Source of the DNA: Nitrospirota bacterium
GTDB taxonomy: Bacteria > Nitrospirota > Thermodesulfovibrionia > UBA6902
Assembly (NCBI GenBank): GCA_016207885.1
Contig: JACQZE010000004.1
Location: 113,652-177,651 of the forward strand
DNA: 64,000 nucleotides
Reading direction: 5' to 3'
Part shown: positions 7,540 through 15,361 of the stretch, one piece after another
Numbering within the stretch: position 1 is the first letter of the stretch
Layout: every line of letters starts with the position of its first letter
Position numbers and translations under genes: made by a program
The notes under the pieces: model-generated
Seen by the model: the letters and a program-made list of their open reading frames with translations, nothing else
Databases searched by the model: none
Told to the model about the DNA's origin: nothing

Positions 7540-8745
7540 TTATTTATCGACCTTTACCGTAATAATAAATATCGGCACTGCAAGTAAAAGCGCAGTTGCC
7601 ATAACGCCGAATGTGAAGAGATAACCATGGTGCGCCAGAAGAAGGCCCGCAAGTATCGGACCCGACGCATGGCCGATATCGAATATCGAGCCGAACACGC
7701 CCATAGCCGTGCCAAAGTGTTTCTCCTTGCACACATCCGCTATTAATGCAGCCGAGGAAGATGTGACAAATGCCTCGCCAAACCCGAACAGCGTCGCGGT
7801 GATAAGCAGGTTATAAAATCCGGTCATCAGTGGTATCATGCCAAAGGATACGGCGCACAAAACCATCCCGATCGAGATTAGGGGCTTTCTGCCATACCTG
7901 TCGGATATCATTCCCATAAGAGGCTTGGAGAGTGATGTCACAACGACCTGAATCCCCCAGAGAAGCCCTGCCTGAAATTCATTGAGTCCCGCGACCGTCA
8001 CCGCGTAGATCGGCAGGAATGCCTCCATAGCCCCAAGCGTCATATTCTGAAGCCCCTCCATGTTTGAGGTAATCAGAATCCTCTTGTCGCTGGCTACCTC
8101 TTTAATCCCTGACTTGAGCCGGCTCAGGGATTCCCTTAAACCTGATTTCTGCACCTGCTCATCCTTGCCGTGCCTGAACAGCAGTAGCGCGAGAATGAGC
8201 GAGAGTATACCGGCTATCCCGCTGAGGATGAATGCCGTATGAAATTCTCCAATAGTAACCTCTTTGCTCTTCGACAGCCCGTGCAGTATAAATCCGCCGA
8301 CAGGCGCGCCCATAAGGGTTCCCTTCATCGTGATGGATGAGAACCACGACAGCATCTCGCCCTTTTTCGCTCCGGCGTAATCGGCGACAACAGACATGGA
8401 AACAGGGCCGTAAATAGCAGTGGCGAACCCATGTATAAATCGTATTGCCATGAGAGCGCCCTGCCCGTGAACAAACAAATAGGCAAAGGGAACCACAGCG
8501 AAAAACACAAGCCCGATAAGCATCGTCCTTTTCCGCCCGATAATATCCGAGAGCGCGCCGGATGGGAGCTTGAAAAATATCCCCGTTACCGTCGAGATGC
8601 CTACAATGAACCCTATGGACTCAGGCCCGGCTCCCAAATAAAGAGCAAAAAGCGGAAGCACCGGGCTTCTTGCAAGCGAATAGGAGAACCTCGCAAACAA
8701 ACCCACTGTGCATAGGGTGACAAATGGCGTCAGGAATCTTTTCAT
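7540..8745 (-). CDS. MFS transporter, proximal paralogue
   Basis: This is a 401-residue, 12-segment major facilitator protein with the motif GALSDIIGRKRTML after segment 2 and GMISDRYGRKPLI in the second half. It is clearly related to the transporter encoded at 5790-6983. The ATG directly abuts the stop codon of the DUF2148 gene (TAG then ATG), so the pair is translated in tandem. The substrate is unknown. It could be a drug, metabolite or oxyanion exporter, with the chromate genes upstream as the only clue. Confidence 0.87.
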   Translation of the reverse strand: MKRFLTPFVTLCTVGLFARFSYSLARSPVLPLFALYLGAGPESIGFIVGISTVTGIFFKLPSGALSDIIGRKRTMLIGLVFFAVVPFAYLFVHGQGALMAIRFIHGFATAIYGPVSMSVVADYAGAKKGEMLSWFSSITMKGTLMGAPVGGFILHGLSKSKEVTIGEFHTAFILSGIAGILSLILALLLFRHGKDEQVQKSGLRESLSRLKSGIKEVASDKRILITSNMEGLQNMTLGAMEAFLPIYAVTVAGLNEFQAGLLWGIQVVVTSLSKPLMGMISDRYGRKPLISIGMVLCAVSFGMIPLMTGFYNLLITATLFGFGEAFVTSSSAALIADVCKEKHFGTAMGVFGSIFDIGHASGPILAGLLLAHHGYLFTFGVMATALLLAVPIFIITVKVDK

Positions 8746-9300
8746 CTAATGTTTCGCCGGTGTCTGCCGGTCAAAATAGATGCTCTTCCCTGTTATACTT
8801 ACCGGGATTCCCATAGCGACTTCAGCCTTTATTAATCCTATAGCCTTTGCTGCTGCGCCCACGCGCTGCTGCACACGGCAATCAACATTCAGCAGGCTTG
8901 CAGTCTTGGCAGCAGATGAAAGAGCGACCCCGATATCCATCATCCTCATAACGCAATGAGGCCCGGTGTATCCCATTTCCTTGTCCTTCATCTGCCTGTT
9001 CTTTGCAAACTCGGCGCAAGTCGGATGGCCGCAGGCGCCACAGTCATACCCTGCTGTCACAGGCTTGCCCAAACCCACGAGAAGTAGTGACTGGGAATTC
9101 TCGATATTGGATGCGTCCCTCAGCCAGAATGCCTCGTTCGTGCTCTTTGGCGCGTACTCTTTCATAGCATCAGCTATCTTCTTCAGATCCTCGTCTTTAG
9201 TGACTACAACGATCTCAAGGAAATCTTTTCCGCCTGCCTTCGGCGCAGTCCTTGCCGATGCTGCCATAAACTTTACCGCCATCTCAGTTACTTCTTTCAT
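8746..9300 (-). CDS. DUF2148 iron-sulphur protein
   Basis: This 184-residue cytoplasmic protein has a central four-cysteine-type patch, YDCGACGHPTCAEF followed by GPHCVMRMMD (about residues 104-140), typical of DUF2148 ferredoxin-like proteins of anaerobes. A C-terminal region beginning with DVALSSAAKTASLLN completes the family pattern. A strong AAGGAGG lies 8 nt before the ATG. It follows chrA by 24 nt. Its biochemical role is unknown; in this cluster an electron-transfer or redox-sensing role for metal stress is conceivable but unproven. Confidence 0.85.
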   Translation of the reverse strand: MKEVTEMAVKFMAASARTAPKAGGKDFLEIVVVTKDEDLKKIADAMKEYAPKSTNEAFWLRDASNIENSQSLLLVGLGKPVTAGYDCGACGHPTCAEFAKNRQMKDKEMGYTGPHCVMRMMDIGVALSSAAKTASLLNVDCRVQQRVGAAAKAIGLIKAEVAMGIPVSITGKSIYFDRQTPAKH

Positions 9301-9324
9301 TTGAATACCTCCTTAAGTTACAGG

Positions 9325-10623
9325 TTATATAAATATCTTCCATATAAATCCGGCAGCAGCCGAACAGATGATCACAGGTATCATTCCCCATTTAAACCTC
9401 AGCATACCTATAAAGGCAGCTACTGCAACTGTCAGCGCATACCAGTCAAAGCCTTTACCCTCGGGCAGCAAAGTATGATAAGTAAAGATCACTGAAAGAT
9501 TTAAGACAACCCCGACAACCGCAGCGGTTATGGCTGAAAGGGCTGCACCAAGTTTCACATTTCTTCTGACTTTTTCAATATAAGGCGCGCCGACAAATAT
9601 CCACATAAAACATGGAGTGAACGTCATCCATGTAGTAAGCAGTCCGCCAATCGCTCCTGCAGCTGCCGGCTGAAGTCCCTCTGCATGAACATACGCCGCA
9701 AGATATCCCACAAACTGCGTCACCATGATCAGCGGCCCCGGTGTTGTCTCGGCCAGTCCAAGCCCGTCTATCATCTGTTCCGGCTGGAGCCAGGCGTAAT
9801 GCCCTACTGCCTGCTGGCTGATATAGGCGAGCACTGCATATGCGCCGCCGAATGTTACCATGGCTGCCTTGCTGAAGAGGACGCCGATATCTACAAAAAT
9901 GTCATTCCATCCCCTCCATAAACCGAGAAGGATCAGAGGAAGAAACCAGAGCGGCAGGCATATTGCAATCACTTTTAGAGAATGCCTCCAGTTTGCCTGA
10001 GTACCCTTTACCGGATCTGAATCCATAATGGCATACTCCTGGAGATTGGATGACTTGTTATTTCCAGTAACAACAAACTTTGAAGGCAGAAATCTACCGC
10101 CTGCATAACCTATGAACCCGGCAATAAGAATTATGGCAGGAAAAGGGATATGTAAAAAATAGATTCCAACAAATGACAGAGCAGCCATAGAAACAAGCAC
10201 CTCGTTCTTCAGTGACTTTTTCCCGATGCGAATGACAGCTTCTGCAACAATGGCTGCAACCGCCGGTTTTAATCCATAGAAAATAGCTGCTACTGCCGGG
10301 ACATTTCCTAATGACACATAAATCCATGAAAGTCCCCACAGAATGAATACGGATGGAAGGACAAATAGTACGCCCGCGACGATCCCGCCCCATGTCCTGT
10401 GCAGTAACCATCCGATGTAGATCGCAAGCTGCTGCGCCTCCGGGCCCGGCAGAAGCATGCAGAAGTTAAGCGCCTGCAGGAAATGATCTTCAGATATCCA
10501 TCTCTTTTCTTCGACCAGATCTTTATGCATGATCGCTATCTGGCCTGTCGGGCCTCCAAAGCTGATGAACCCAAGCTTTAACCAGTAGCGCAATGCTTCT
10601 TTGAATGAGATAGCATGTGACAT
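9325..10623 (-). CDS. chrA: Chromate transporter ChrA
   Basis: ChrA exports chromate across the inner membrane using the membrane potential. The 432 residues form the two-domain (long-chain) version. The N-half has GFISFGGPTGQIAIMH and LLPGPEAQQLAIYIGW; the C-half repeats the pattern as MVTFGGAYAVLAYI and AETTPGPLIMVTQFVGY, as expected from an internal duplication with antiparallel topology. It begins 4 nt after the chrB stop, so the two are one operon. Confidence 0.95.
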   Translation of the reverse strand: MSHAISFKEALRYWLKLGFISFGGPTGQIAIMHKDLVEEKRWISEDHFLQALNFCMLLPGPEAQQLAIYIGWLLHRTWGGIVAGVLFVLPSVFILWGLSWIYVSLGNVPAVAAIFYGLKPAVAAIVAEAVIRIGKKSLKNEVLVSMAALSFVGIYFLHIPFPAIILIAGFIGYAGGRFLPSKFVVTGNNKSSNLQEYAIMDSDPVKGTQANWRHSLKVIAICLPLWFLPLILLGLWRGWNDIFVDIGVLFSKAAMVTFGGAYAVLAYISQQAVGHYAWLQPEQMIDGLGLAETTPGPLIMVTQFVGYLAAYVHAEGLQPAAAGAIGGLLTTWMTFTPCFMWIFVGAPYIEKVRRNVKLGAALSAITAAVVGVVLNLSVIFTYHTLLPEGKGFDWYALTVAVAAFIGMLRFKWGMIPVIICSAAAGFIWKIFI

Positions 10624-10627
10624 TTAA

Positions 10628-11629
10628 TCAGTCCTTTGATGCATAAAACATCTCAAAAACCGTCATTCCCTTTTCAAGGATGTCTGCATCATTCTTCACA
10701 GTCTTTCTTATGCCGGATAAAATATCTTCGATCCCCTTTGCCTCAGGAACATTGTATTTCCCATCCTTCATATCAAGCTCATGTACCAGTTCGGCGATCT
10801 TTTTTACTGTTTTATCCTTTATGCCGAATGTCCTGACAAGCATTTCAAATGTGCACATATCGCCGGAATGAGTAAATTCTCCGCCTCTCATATCAAAGGC
10901 AATGGCATCTTTACCCAAGATTGCCATATCTTTTTCATCAATGAATTTAAAGGCGGCCTTTTTATCAATGAATTTTTGGATCAGCCATGCGGACGCCATC
11001 CTGTCCACAAAAGGTTTCTTCCTTGTGGCCCATAACCTCTTTTGATAGTCCTCTATGCGCCGGGTAGATACTACTGAAACTTGCCTGTTATTGGATACGG
11101 CCATGCCTTTTATCTCTTTCAGCGTGGCATCAAATCTCTTCTTCAGCGCGATGCCGTTTTTTGATCCGAAGAAATCTGTCTTTCTTATCTCTTCAAATTC
11201 CCTCAGATGCTTGTTAAGCTGTTCCGTCAGGCTCTTGCCGCCCTGCATTCCCGCGCCCTTTCTGACGCTGCTTGCCTTTCTCTCAATATCATCCAGCGAC
11301 TTCCCGATAAGCTTGTAATCCTGCTCCCTCTGGCTATTAAAGATAGCAATAATATCCTCATCCTTCATCGTCTCAATGTTTTTCACGCTGACAAAAGAGC
11401 CGTCGCCCTTCACGGATGCAACTTCAGACACGAGCCACTGGCACAGTTCATAATTCTCTTCGTTATAAGGAAGTATGTATACGGCGCTTTTAAGCTGAAC
11501 CGCGCCGGCCTTCGCAAGCCTCCGCCATATCTTCATCCTCGCGTTTACAGGCTTCGAGGGCACGCTGTAGAAAAATAGGAGCCAGCCTTGGTACGCCTTG
11601 TTGCCCTTATGTGATGACTTTTGTATCAT
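10628..11629 (-). CDS. chrB: Chromate resistance protein ChrB
   Basis: ChrB is associated with chromate-dependent control or support of ChrA. The 333 residues show the N-terminal ChrB domain (WLLFFYSVPSKPVNARMKIW, then GAVQLKSAVYILP), a charged middle region and the C-terminal domain RKKPFVDRMASAWLIQKFID with FDMRGGEFTHSGDMCTFE, whose His, Cys and Glu residues may bind metal or chromate. No ribosome site precedes the ATG, but a promoter is placed so close that the transcript would be leaderless or nearly so. It heads the six-gene minus-strand cluster. Confidence 0.92.
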   Translation of the reverse strand: MIQKSSHKGNKAYQGWLLFFYSVPSKPVNARMKIWRRLAKAGAVQLKSAVYILPYNEENYELCQWLVSEVASVKGDGSFVSVKNIETMKDEDIIAIFNSQREQDYKLIGKSLDDIERKASSVRKGAGMQGGKSLTEQLNKHLREFEEIRKTDFFGSKNGIALKKRFDATLKEIKGMAVSNNRQVSVVSTRRIEDYQKRLWATRKKPFVDRMASAWLIQKFIDKKAAFKFIDEKDMAILGKDAIAFDMRGGEFTHSGDMCTFEMLVRTFGIKDKTVKKIAELVHELDMKDGKYNVPEAKGIEDILSGIRKTVKNDADILEKGMTVFEMFYASKD

Positions 11630-11630
11630 T

Positions 11631-11666
11631 TGATATTAATGTATCACACGTTACATTGGTTGTCAA
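11631..11666 (-). promoter_or_regulatory. Promoter for a near-leaderless chrB transcript
   Basis: On the minus strand TTGACA (11666-11661) is followed by exactly 17 bp and TACATT (11643-11638). Transcription would begin about 7 nt further on, within 1-4 nt of the chrB ATG at 11629. A TGATA-N6-TATCA inverted repeat overlaps the -10 box and start region and could be an operator for ChrB or another repressor. Confidence 0.55.
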
Positions 11667-11734
11667 GGAATGTAGAACTGGCGGCAGAAAATATTTATGC
11701 AGGGGGTATTGAAGGCATTAAGGCAGATTCAGCC

Positions 11735-12130
11735 TCATTTTCCGCCGATAATGCCATATTTGACATTAAGACTTATAAAAGCCTCTTCTTTATTCTCCCA
11801 CATCATGCAGAACGACTCCTGGTCCTCAGTGTAATATTTCTGTTCATCGCATACCAATGTGCCCTTGCGCGACCTTATATTCCGTTCTTTAACAGGATAA
11901 TGAAGCCCGTCCATCGCGTGATAGTGGATATTAAAATCAAGCGGCCTGGAGGATGTGAAGGAATACTCCAGCGTCTCTCCCCTTTTGAGTTCAAAGCACT
12001 CTTCATAAGAACGATACGGCTGTATCATCTCTTCAAGTTCGCTCCTTTCCCCGGTGGTGGCGCATGATACGGCAATGAACAAAAAAGCCAGGAAACAGAT
12101 CATCATCTTGCGCGCATCAGTTATTGTCAT
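11735..12130 (-). CDS. Small secreted lipoprotein, unknown function
   Basis: This 131-residue protein has a short hydrophobic leader ending in a plausible lipobox (FIAVSC, Cys about residue 23), so it is probably anchored in a membrane. The mature part has ECFELKRGETLEYSFTSSRP, DFNIHYH and FCMMWENKEEAF. This pattern is reminiscent of beta-sandwich GOLD/emp24-like domains, though that resemblance is by eye only. No strong ribosome site is visible, so the start could be one of the later methionines before the leader. The gene stands alone upstream of chrB on the same strand. Confidence 0.68.
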   Translation of the reverse strand: MTITDARKMMICFLAFLFIAVSCATTGERSELEEMIQPYRSYEECFELKRGETLEYSFTSSRPLDFNIHYHAMDGLHYPVKERNIRSRKGTLVCDEQKYYTEDQESFCMMWENKEEAFISLNVKYGIIGGK

Positions 12131-12145
12131 ATCATTAGTATCTGA

Positions 12146-12238
12146 TTAAGGCTGGATAAATGCAACCCCTGTGATGCTGACCATAATTACCGCGATAAAA
12201 GCTATAATGAAAGCCTGAGTAAATTGTCTGTCAGTCAT
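12146..12238 (-). CDS. Possible 30-residue single-span membrane micropeptide
   Basis: A short frame from ATG 12238 to TAA 12146 encodes MTDRQFTQ, a continuous hydrophobic stretch of about 19 residues and a short end, as expected for a single membrane helix. It ends 15 nt before the lipoprotein start, in the same direction. No ribosome site is visible and the coding potential cannot be judged from composition, so this is only a candidate. Confidence 0.28.
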   Translation of the reverse strand: MTDRQFTQAFIIAFIAVIMVSITGVAFIQP

Positions 12239-12311
12239 TGAATTGACTGTATGTTTATGATAGGTTAGTAATTAAAAATAAGTTAAGCGCCGTTCCGGGA
12301 GGATATGCCAT

Positions 12312-13058
12312 ATGTCTGTTATCAATTTATCAAAGCTCAATGAAACAGCCGCGGAAAGAATAAAGCCGTTCTTCAATGAGATACTTGCCGGCCATCAGGA
12401 CATGATACATTCCATCTATGTGACAGGCACCGCGATCACTGATGATTTTGACAAAAAGAGATCGGATGTCAACTCTATCTTCGTGCTGAAGGAGATGGAT
12501 CTGGATTTTCTTGAACTTATCGCGCCGCTTGGGAAGAAATACGGAAAGAACAAGGTTGCCGCGCCTCTTGTTATGACTCCATATTATATAAACACATCCC
12601 TGGACGTCTTCCCTGTCGAGTTTCTGAATTTTAAACTCATTCACCAGACTGTCTTTGGCATAGATCTATTAAAAGGCCTGGAGATCAACCTGAGCGACCT
12701 AAGGCATCAATGTGAAAGAGAGATCAAGTCAAAGCTCATCTGGCTGAGGCAGGGATATATATCATCTCAGGGAGACAGGAAGCTTCTGGCAGAAGGGCTT
12801 GCCGGCTCTATCACAGGCTACATCCCGCTCTTCCGTGGGATTATAGTCCTGCTCGGAAAAGAAACGCCTGTAAAACAGAGCGCTGTGATCAGGTCACTTT
12901 CAGCTGCATCCGGGATCAATACTGATATATTTGCAAAGGTCCTTTCTGAGAAGCATGAGAAGGCCAAACATTCGTCTGAGGAATTAAATGCAATATTTAA
13001 AGACTACTACAAAGCCACTGAAGAGCTGGGAAGGATAATTGATGCGGCCATTGTTTAA
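12312..13058 (+). CDS. Nucleotidyltransferase-like protein
   Basis: This is a 248-residue soluble protein with no signal or membrane segment. The N-terminal third resembles a nucleotidyltransferase fold: HSIYVTGTAITDDFDKKRSD followed by SIFVL. The usual GS...D.D pattern is degenerate here (GTA, then one clear Asp), so catalytic activity is doubtful. The C-terminal half is helical and could bind substrate. GGGAGG lies 9 nt upstream of the ATG. Its end overlaps the TPM gene by 17 nt, which ties its expression to the TPM/LemA genes. Confidence 0.68.
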   Translation: MSVINLSKLNETAAERIKPFFNEILAGHQDMIHSIYVTGTAITDDFDKKRSDVNSIFVLKEMDLDFLELIAPLGKKYGKNKVAAPLVMTPYYINTSLDVFPVEFLNFKLIHQTVFGIDLLKGLEINLSDLRHQCEREIKSKLIWLRQGYISSQGDRKLLAEGLAGSITGYIPLFRGIIVLLGKETPVKQSAVIRSLSAASGINTDIFAKVLSEKHEKAKHSSEELNAIFKDYYKATEELGRIIDAAIV

Positions 13059-13818
13059 GTCTTTCTTAATACTTCTATCCGTCCTGTTCTGTTTCTCTCC
13101 GATAACTGCACGCGCAGAAGTTAATATCCCTGACACCCCTGCAAATTATGTGGTGGATCTCGCTGCCATAATTGATGATAATGCCGAGACAAGCCTTAAC
13201 ATTTACCTTAAAGAACTTGAGCAGAAGACAACAGCCCAGATGGTTGTGCTTACGATAAACAGCCTTGAGGGAGCTTCGCTTGAGGATTTCTCTCTTAATA
13301 TCGCGCATAACAAGTGGAAGCTCGGACAGAAGGATAAAGATAACGGCGTGCTTTTTTTGATCGCGCTTCAGGACAGGAAATACAGGATAGAGGTCGGCTA
13401 CGGCCTTGAAGGCGTTCTCCCTGACAGCCTTGTCGGCTCTGTCGGAAGAGAGTACCTGGTGCCTTACTTTAAAAAAGGTGATTATTCAACAGGGATACTT
13501 ACAGCAGCGCTTGCGGTGATAAGCGAGATATCCAGAGATGCAAAAGTTGAGATCACAGGCATGCCGGGCATCCAGTCCCCGGTGGCCAACAAAAATGGCA
13601 GAGTGCGTAAGCCTTCACTTGCAAACTCTATCTTTGGAATTCTCTTCCTGATCTTTCTTGTATATATGTTCATAAAACATCCGAGACTGATGCTGCTCTT
13701 TATCATGATGAACATGATGGGCGGGGGAAGAAGGAGCGGAGGCTTCGGCGGAGGAGGCGGATTTGGCGGAGGAGGCGGTGGCGGTTTCGGCGGAGGAGGC
13801 GCATCAGGGGGATGGTAA
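13042..13818 (+). CDS. TPM-domain (YgcG-type) membrane protein with Gly-rich tail
   Basis: The protein has a signal peptide (about residues 1-25, ending ITARA), an extracytoplasmic TPM domain (about 30-165, with YVVDLAAIIDD and RKYRIEVGYGLEGVLPD), one membrane helix near residues 190-215, and a tail of Gly/Phe repeats. TPM domains of this group have been linked to membrane-protein or photosystem repair and to phosphatase-like activity; the role here is unknown. I use the ATG at 13042, with AAGGA 7 nt upstream, and not the TTG one codon earlier. It is paired with lemA, a common arrangement. Confidence 0.88.
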   Translation: MRPLFKSFLILLSVLFCFSPITARAEVNIPDTPANYVVDLAAIIDDNAETSLNIYLKELEQKTTAQMVVLTINSLEGASLEDFSLNIAHNKWKLGQKDKDNGVLFLIALQDRKYRIEVGYGLEGVLPDSLVGSVGREYLVPYFKKGDYSTGILTAALAVISEISRDAKVEITGMPGIQSPVANKNGRVRKPSLANSIFGILFLIFLVYMFIKHPRLMLLFIMMNMMGGGRRSGGFGGGGGFGGGGGGGFGGGGASGGW

Positions 13819-13877
13819 GGGTTACAAGTTGACAGTTAGCAGTTATTTCATATAATAATCACTAAAGGAGGTTTATC

Positions 13878-14453
13878 ATGTCAAAAGGATTAAAGATCAC
13901 ACTTATTGTTGTCGGCGTAATTCTTGTTATAGGCATCATGATGGCAAAGTGGATCATCGGCGGATATAACAACGCAATCGCAATGGATGAAAATGTTAAG
14001 GGCAGCTGGGCGCAGGTCGAGAATCAGCTGAAGAGAAGGTACGATCTCATCCCGAACCTTGTCGAAACCGTCAAGGGATACGCGGCTCATGAAAAAGAGC
14101 TCTTTGAACATATCGCTGACGCAAGGACAAAGTATTTCAGCGCCGGCTCGGTTAAAGAAAAGATCAACGCATCCAACCAGCTTGAGGGTATGCTCTCAAG
14201 GCTTCTGCTGCTGAACGAGCAGTATCCGCAGCTTAAGGCAAATGAAAACTTCATGAAACTTCAGGACAGCCTTGAGGGAACAGAGAACAGGATAGCAGTT
14301 GAGAGGATGAGATATAACGAATCGGTACAGCTGCTGAATACATATATCAGAACCTTCTTCGGCAGGTTCTTTGCAGGGCTTGCGGGTGTAACAAACGCGG
14401 AGTACTATGAGCTTCCTGAAGGCGAATCAGCTGTGCCAAAGGTTACGTTTTAA
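13878..14453 (+). CDS. lemA: LemA family protein
   Basis: This 191-residue protein has an N-terminal membrane helix (about residues 5-25) followed by helical LemA domain sequence. Diagnostic segments are WAQVENQLKRRYDLIPNLVETVKGYAAHE, shown here as the core from WAQVENQ through LVETVKG, and RYNESVQLLNTYIRTF, then PEGESAVPKVTF at the end. AAAGGAGG precedes the ATG. LemA proteins commonly accompany TPM proteins, as here (59 nt apart). The biochemical role is not known. A strong terminator follows. Confidence 0.95.
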   Translation: MSKGLKITLIVVGVILVIGIMMAKWIIGGYNNAIAMDENVKGSWAQVENQLKRRYDLIPNLVETVKGYAAHEKELFEHIADARTKYFSAGSVKEKINASNQLEGMLSRLLLLNEQYPQLKANENFMKLQDSLEGTENRIAVERMRYNESVQLLNTYIRTFFGRFFAGLAGVTNAEYYELPEGESAVPKVTF

Positions 14454-14467
14454 TTTGAGACAAACCT

Positions 14468-14496
14468 CCCCGCCCCAAAAGGGCGGGGAATCTTTT
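14468..14496 (+). terminator. Rho-independent terminator after lemA
   Basis: CCCCGCCC pairs with GGGCGGGG across a CAAAA loop, followed by AATCTTTT. It lies 15 nt after the lemA stop and ahead of the convergent selenoprotein gene at 14505. Confidence 0.85.
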
Positions 14497-14504
14497 CCGC
14501 GGGA

Positions 14505-14870
14505 TCAATGATGATGGTGAGTGAATTTCTCGCGGGACTTCTCAAGCTGTTCCATGAGCTGTCCCGCTTCAAAAAAGCCTATCTTCCTGTATATCTCATC
14601 GCCTTTTGAATCAAGAACTATAAATGCAGGCGTTCCCTTAACATCAAAACTGAGAAACTGCTCAGCGTCAATTCCCGTCTCAAACTTTACCGGAATAAAG
14701 TTCTTCTCTAAATAATCCTGAAGCGCTTTGTCTGGAAACGTACCTGTCTCCATTCTCTGGCAGGCGCCTCACGTTGGGCTGAAAAAATCAATGAATATCA
14801 GCTTCCCTTCTTTCTCAGCCGACTCAACAGCAACGCTTATGTTTTTCCCCCATGCGATCCCTTCAGACAC
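14505..14870 (-). CDS. Thioredoxin-like protein with in-frame TGA at the active site (probable selenoprotein)
   Basis: Read through one TGA, the frame from GTG 14870 to the stop at 14505 encodes 121 residues of a cytoplasmic thioredoxin fold. AGGAGG precedes the GTG. The TGA (14771-14769, codon 34) falls exactly where the first active-site cysteine belongs: FIDFFSPT-U-GACQRMETGTF, giving a UxxC motif. After it come the fold's usual segments, KFETGIDAEQFLSFDVKGTP with the cis-proline and DSKGDEIYRKIGFFEAGQL, then a His-rich end. The TGA disrupts nothing else, so selenocysteine insertion is far more likely than decay. It stands alone, convergent with lemA. Confidence 0.75.
14742..14765 (-). promoter_or_regulatory. 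Candidate SECIS-like hairpin after the UGA codon
   Basis: Starting 4 nt after the UGA, the mRNA can pair GCCUG with CAGGU (one G-U), leave a 3-nt AGA bulge, pair CCA with UGG, and expose a 5-nt loop GAGAA with G first. Bacterial SECIS elements lie just downstream of UGA and carry a loop G. The distance from UGA to this loop (11 nt) is somewhat shorter than usual, so the assignment is tentative. Confidence 0.4.
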
Positions 14871-15041
14871 TTAACGCACCTCCTGAAACCTGTGTATTGT
14901 TTTCTATCCAGATCATGTTTTTATGATTGCCGATATTGAGATACAAGTCAAGCGCTATGGTTGTATTTTCCTATTCATACAACTATGATATTCTTATTCC
15001 AGCAAATACGGCTGGCTGTATATTAATTGAAATAAATCATA

Positions 15042-15326
15042 ATGATGAAATACATACTATCACTACTGATATTACTATGTTGGGGAAGCGGATCATACGC
15101 TATGTTTTCTCAATCATATGGAATAACAGACTTAGTACTATTTGTTTTATTAATCATATTAAGTATTTTCTGTTCGAGATACCTTTACAGAAAAGCAAAT
15201 AGAAACAAAATCGAATGGGCACTCTTTGGACTTTTGGGTAATGTAAGCGCATTATCATATCATTGGCTTTATAGACTTTTCACAGATCATTGGGAAAAAG
15301 GAAAAACTGTAACAGGGAATAACTAA
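15042..15326 (+). CDS. Small membrane protein, unknown function
   Basis: This 94-residue protein is not recognised. It has an N-terminal hydrophobic or signal-like segment, a second hydrophobic helix (about residues 28-47), a basic YRKANRNK stretch and a weakly hydrophobic WALFGLLGNVSALSYHW segment. No ribosome site is seen before either of the two adjacent ATG codons. Base composition here is visibly richer in A and T than in the flanking genes, which suggests acquired DNA. It precedes an antitoxin-like gene by 35 nt. Confidence 0.5.
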   Translation: MMKYILSLLILLCWGSGSYAMFSQSYGITDLVLFVLLIILSIFCSRYLYRKANRNKIEWALFGLLGNVSALSYHWLYRLFTDHWEKGKTVTGNN

Positions 15327-15361
15327 AAGAAATAAAAAGGAAAAGGAGGAGTATCAATCCC

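Noticed and set aside
12304-12330. Alternative ATG at 12305 for the nucleotidyltransferase-like gene
   Set aside because: It is in another frame; the ATG at 12312 opens the long frame and has the ribosome site.
14505-14753. 82-residue ORF starting at ATG 14753 as the complete gene
   Set aside because: It lacks the beta strand and active-site half of the fold; sequence upstream continues the fold in frame through a single TGA from a GTG with a strong ribosome site.
14871-15041. Remnant of a BrnT toxin before the antitoxin
   Set aside because: No frame in this AT-rich 170 bp shows the BrnT pattern.
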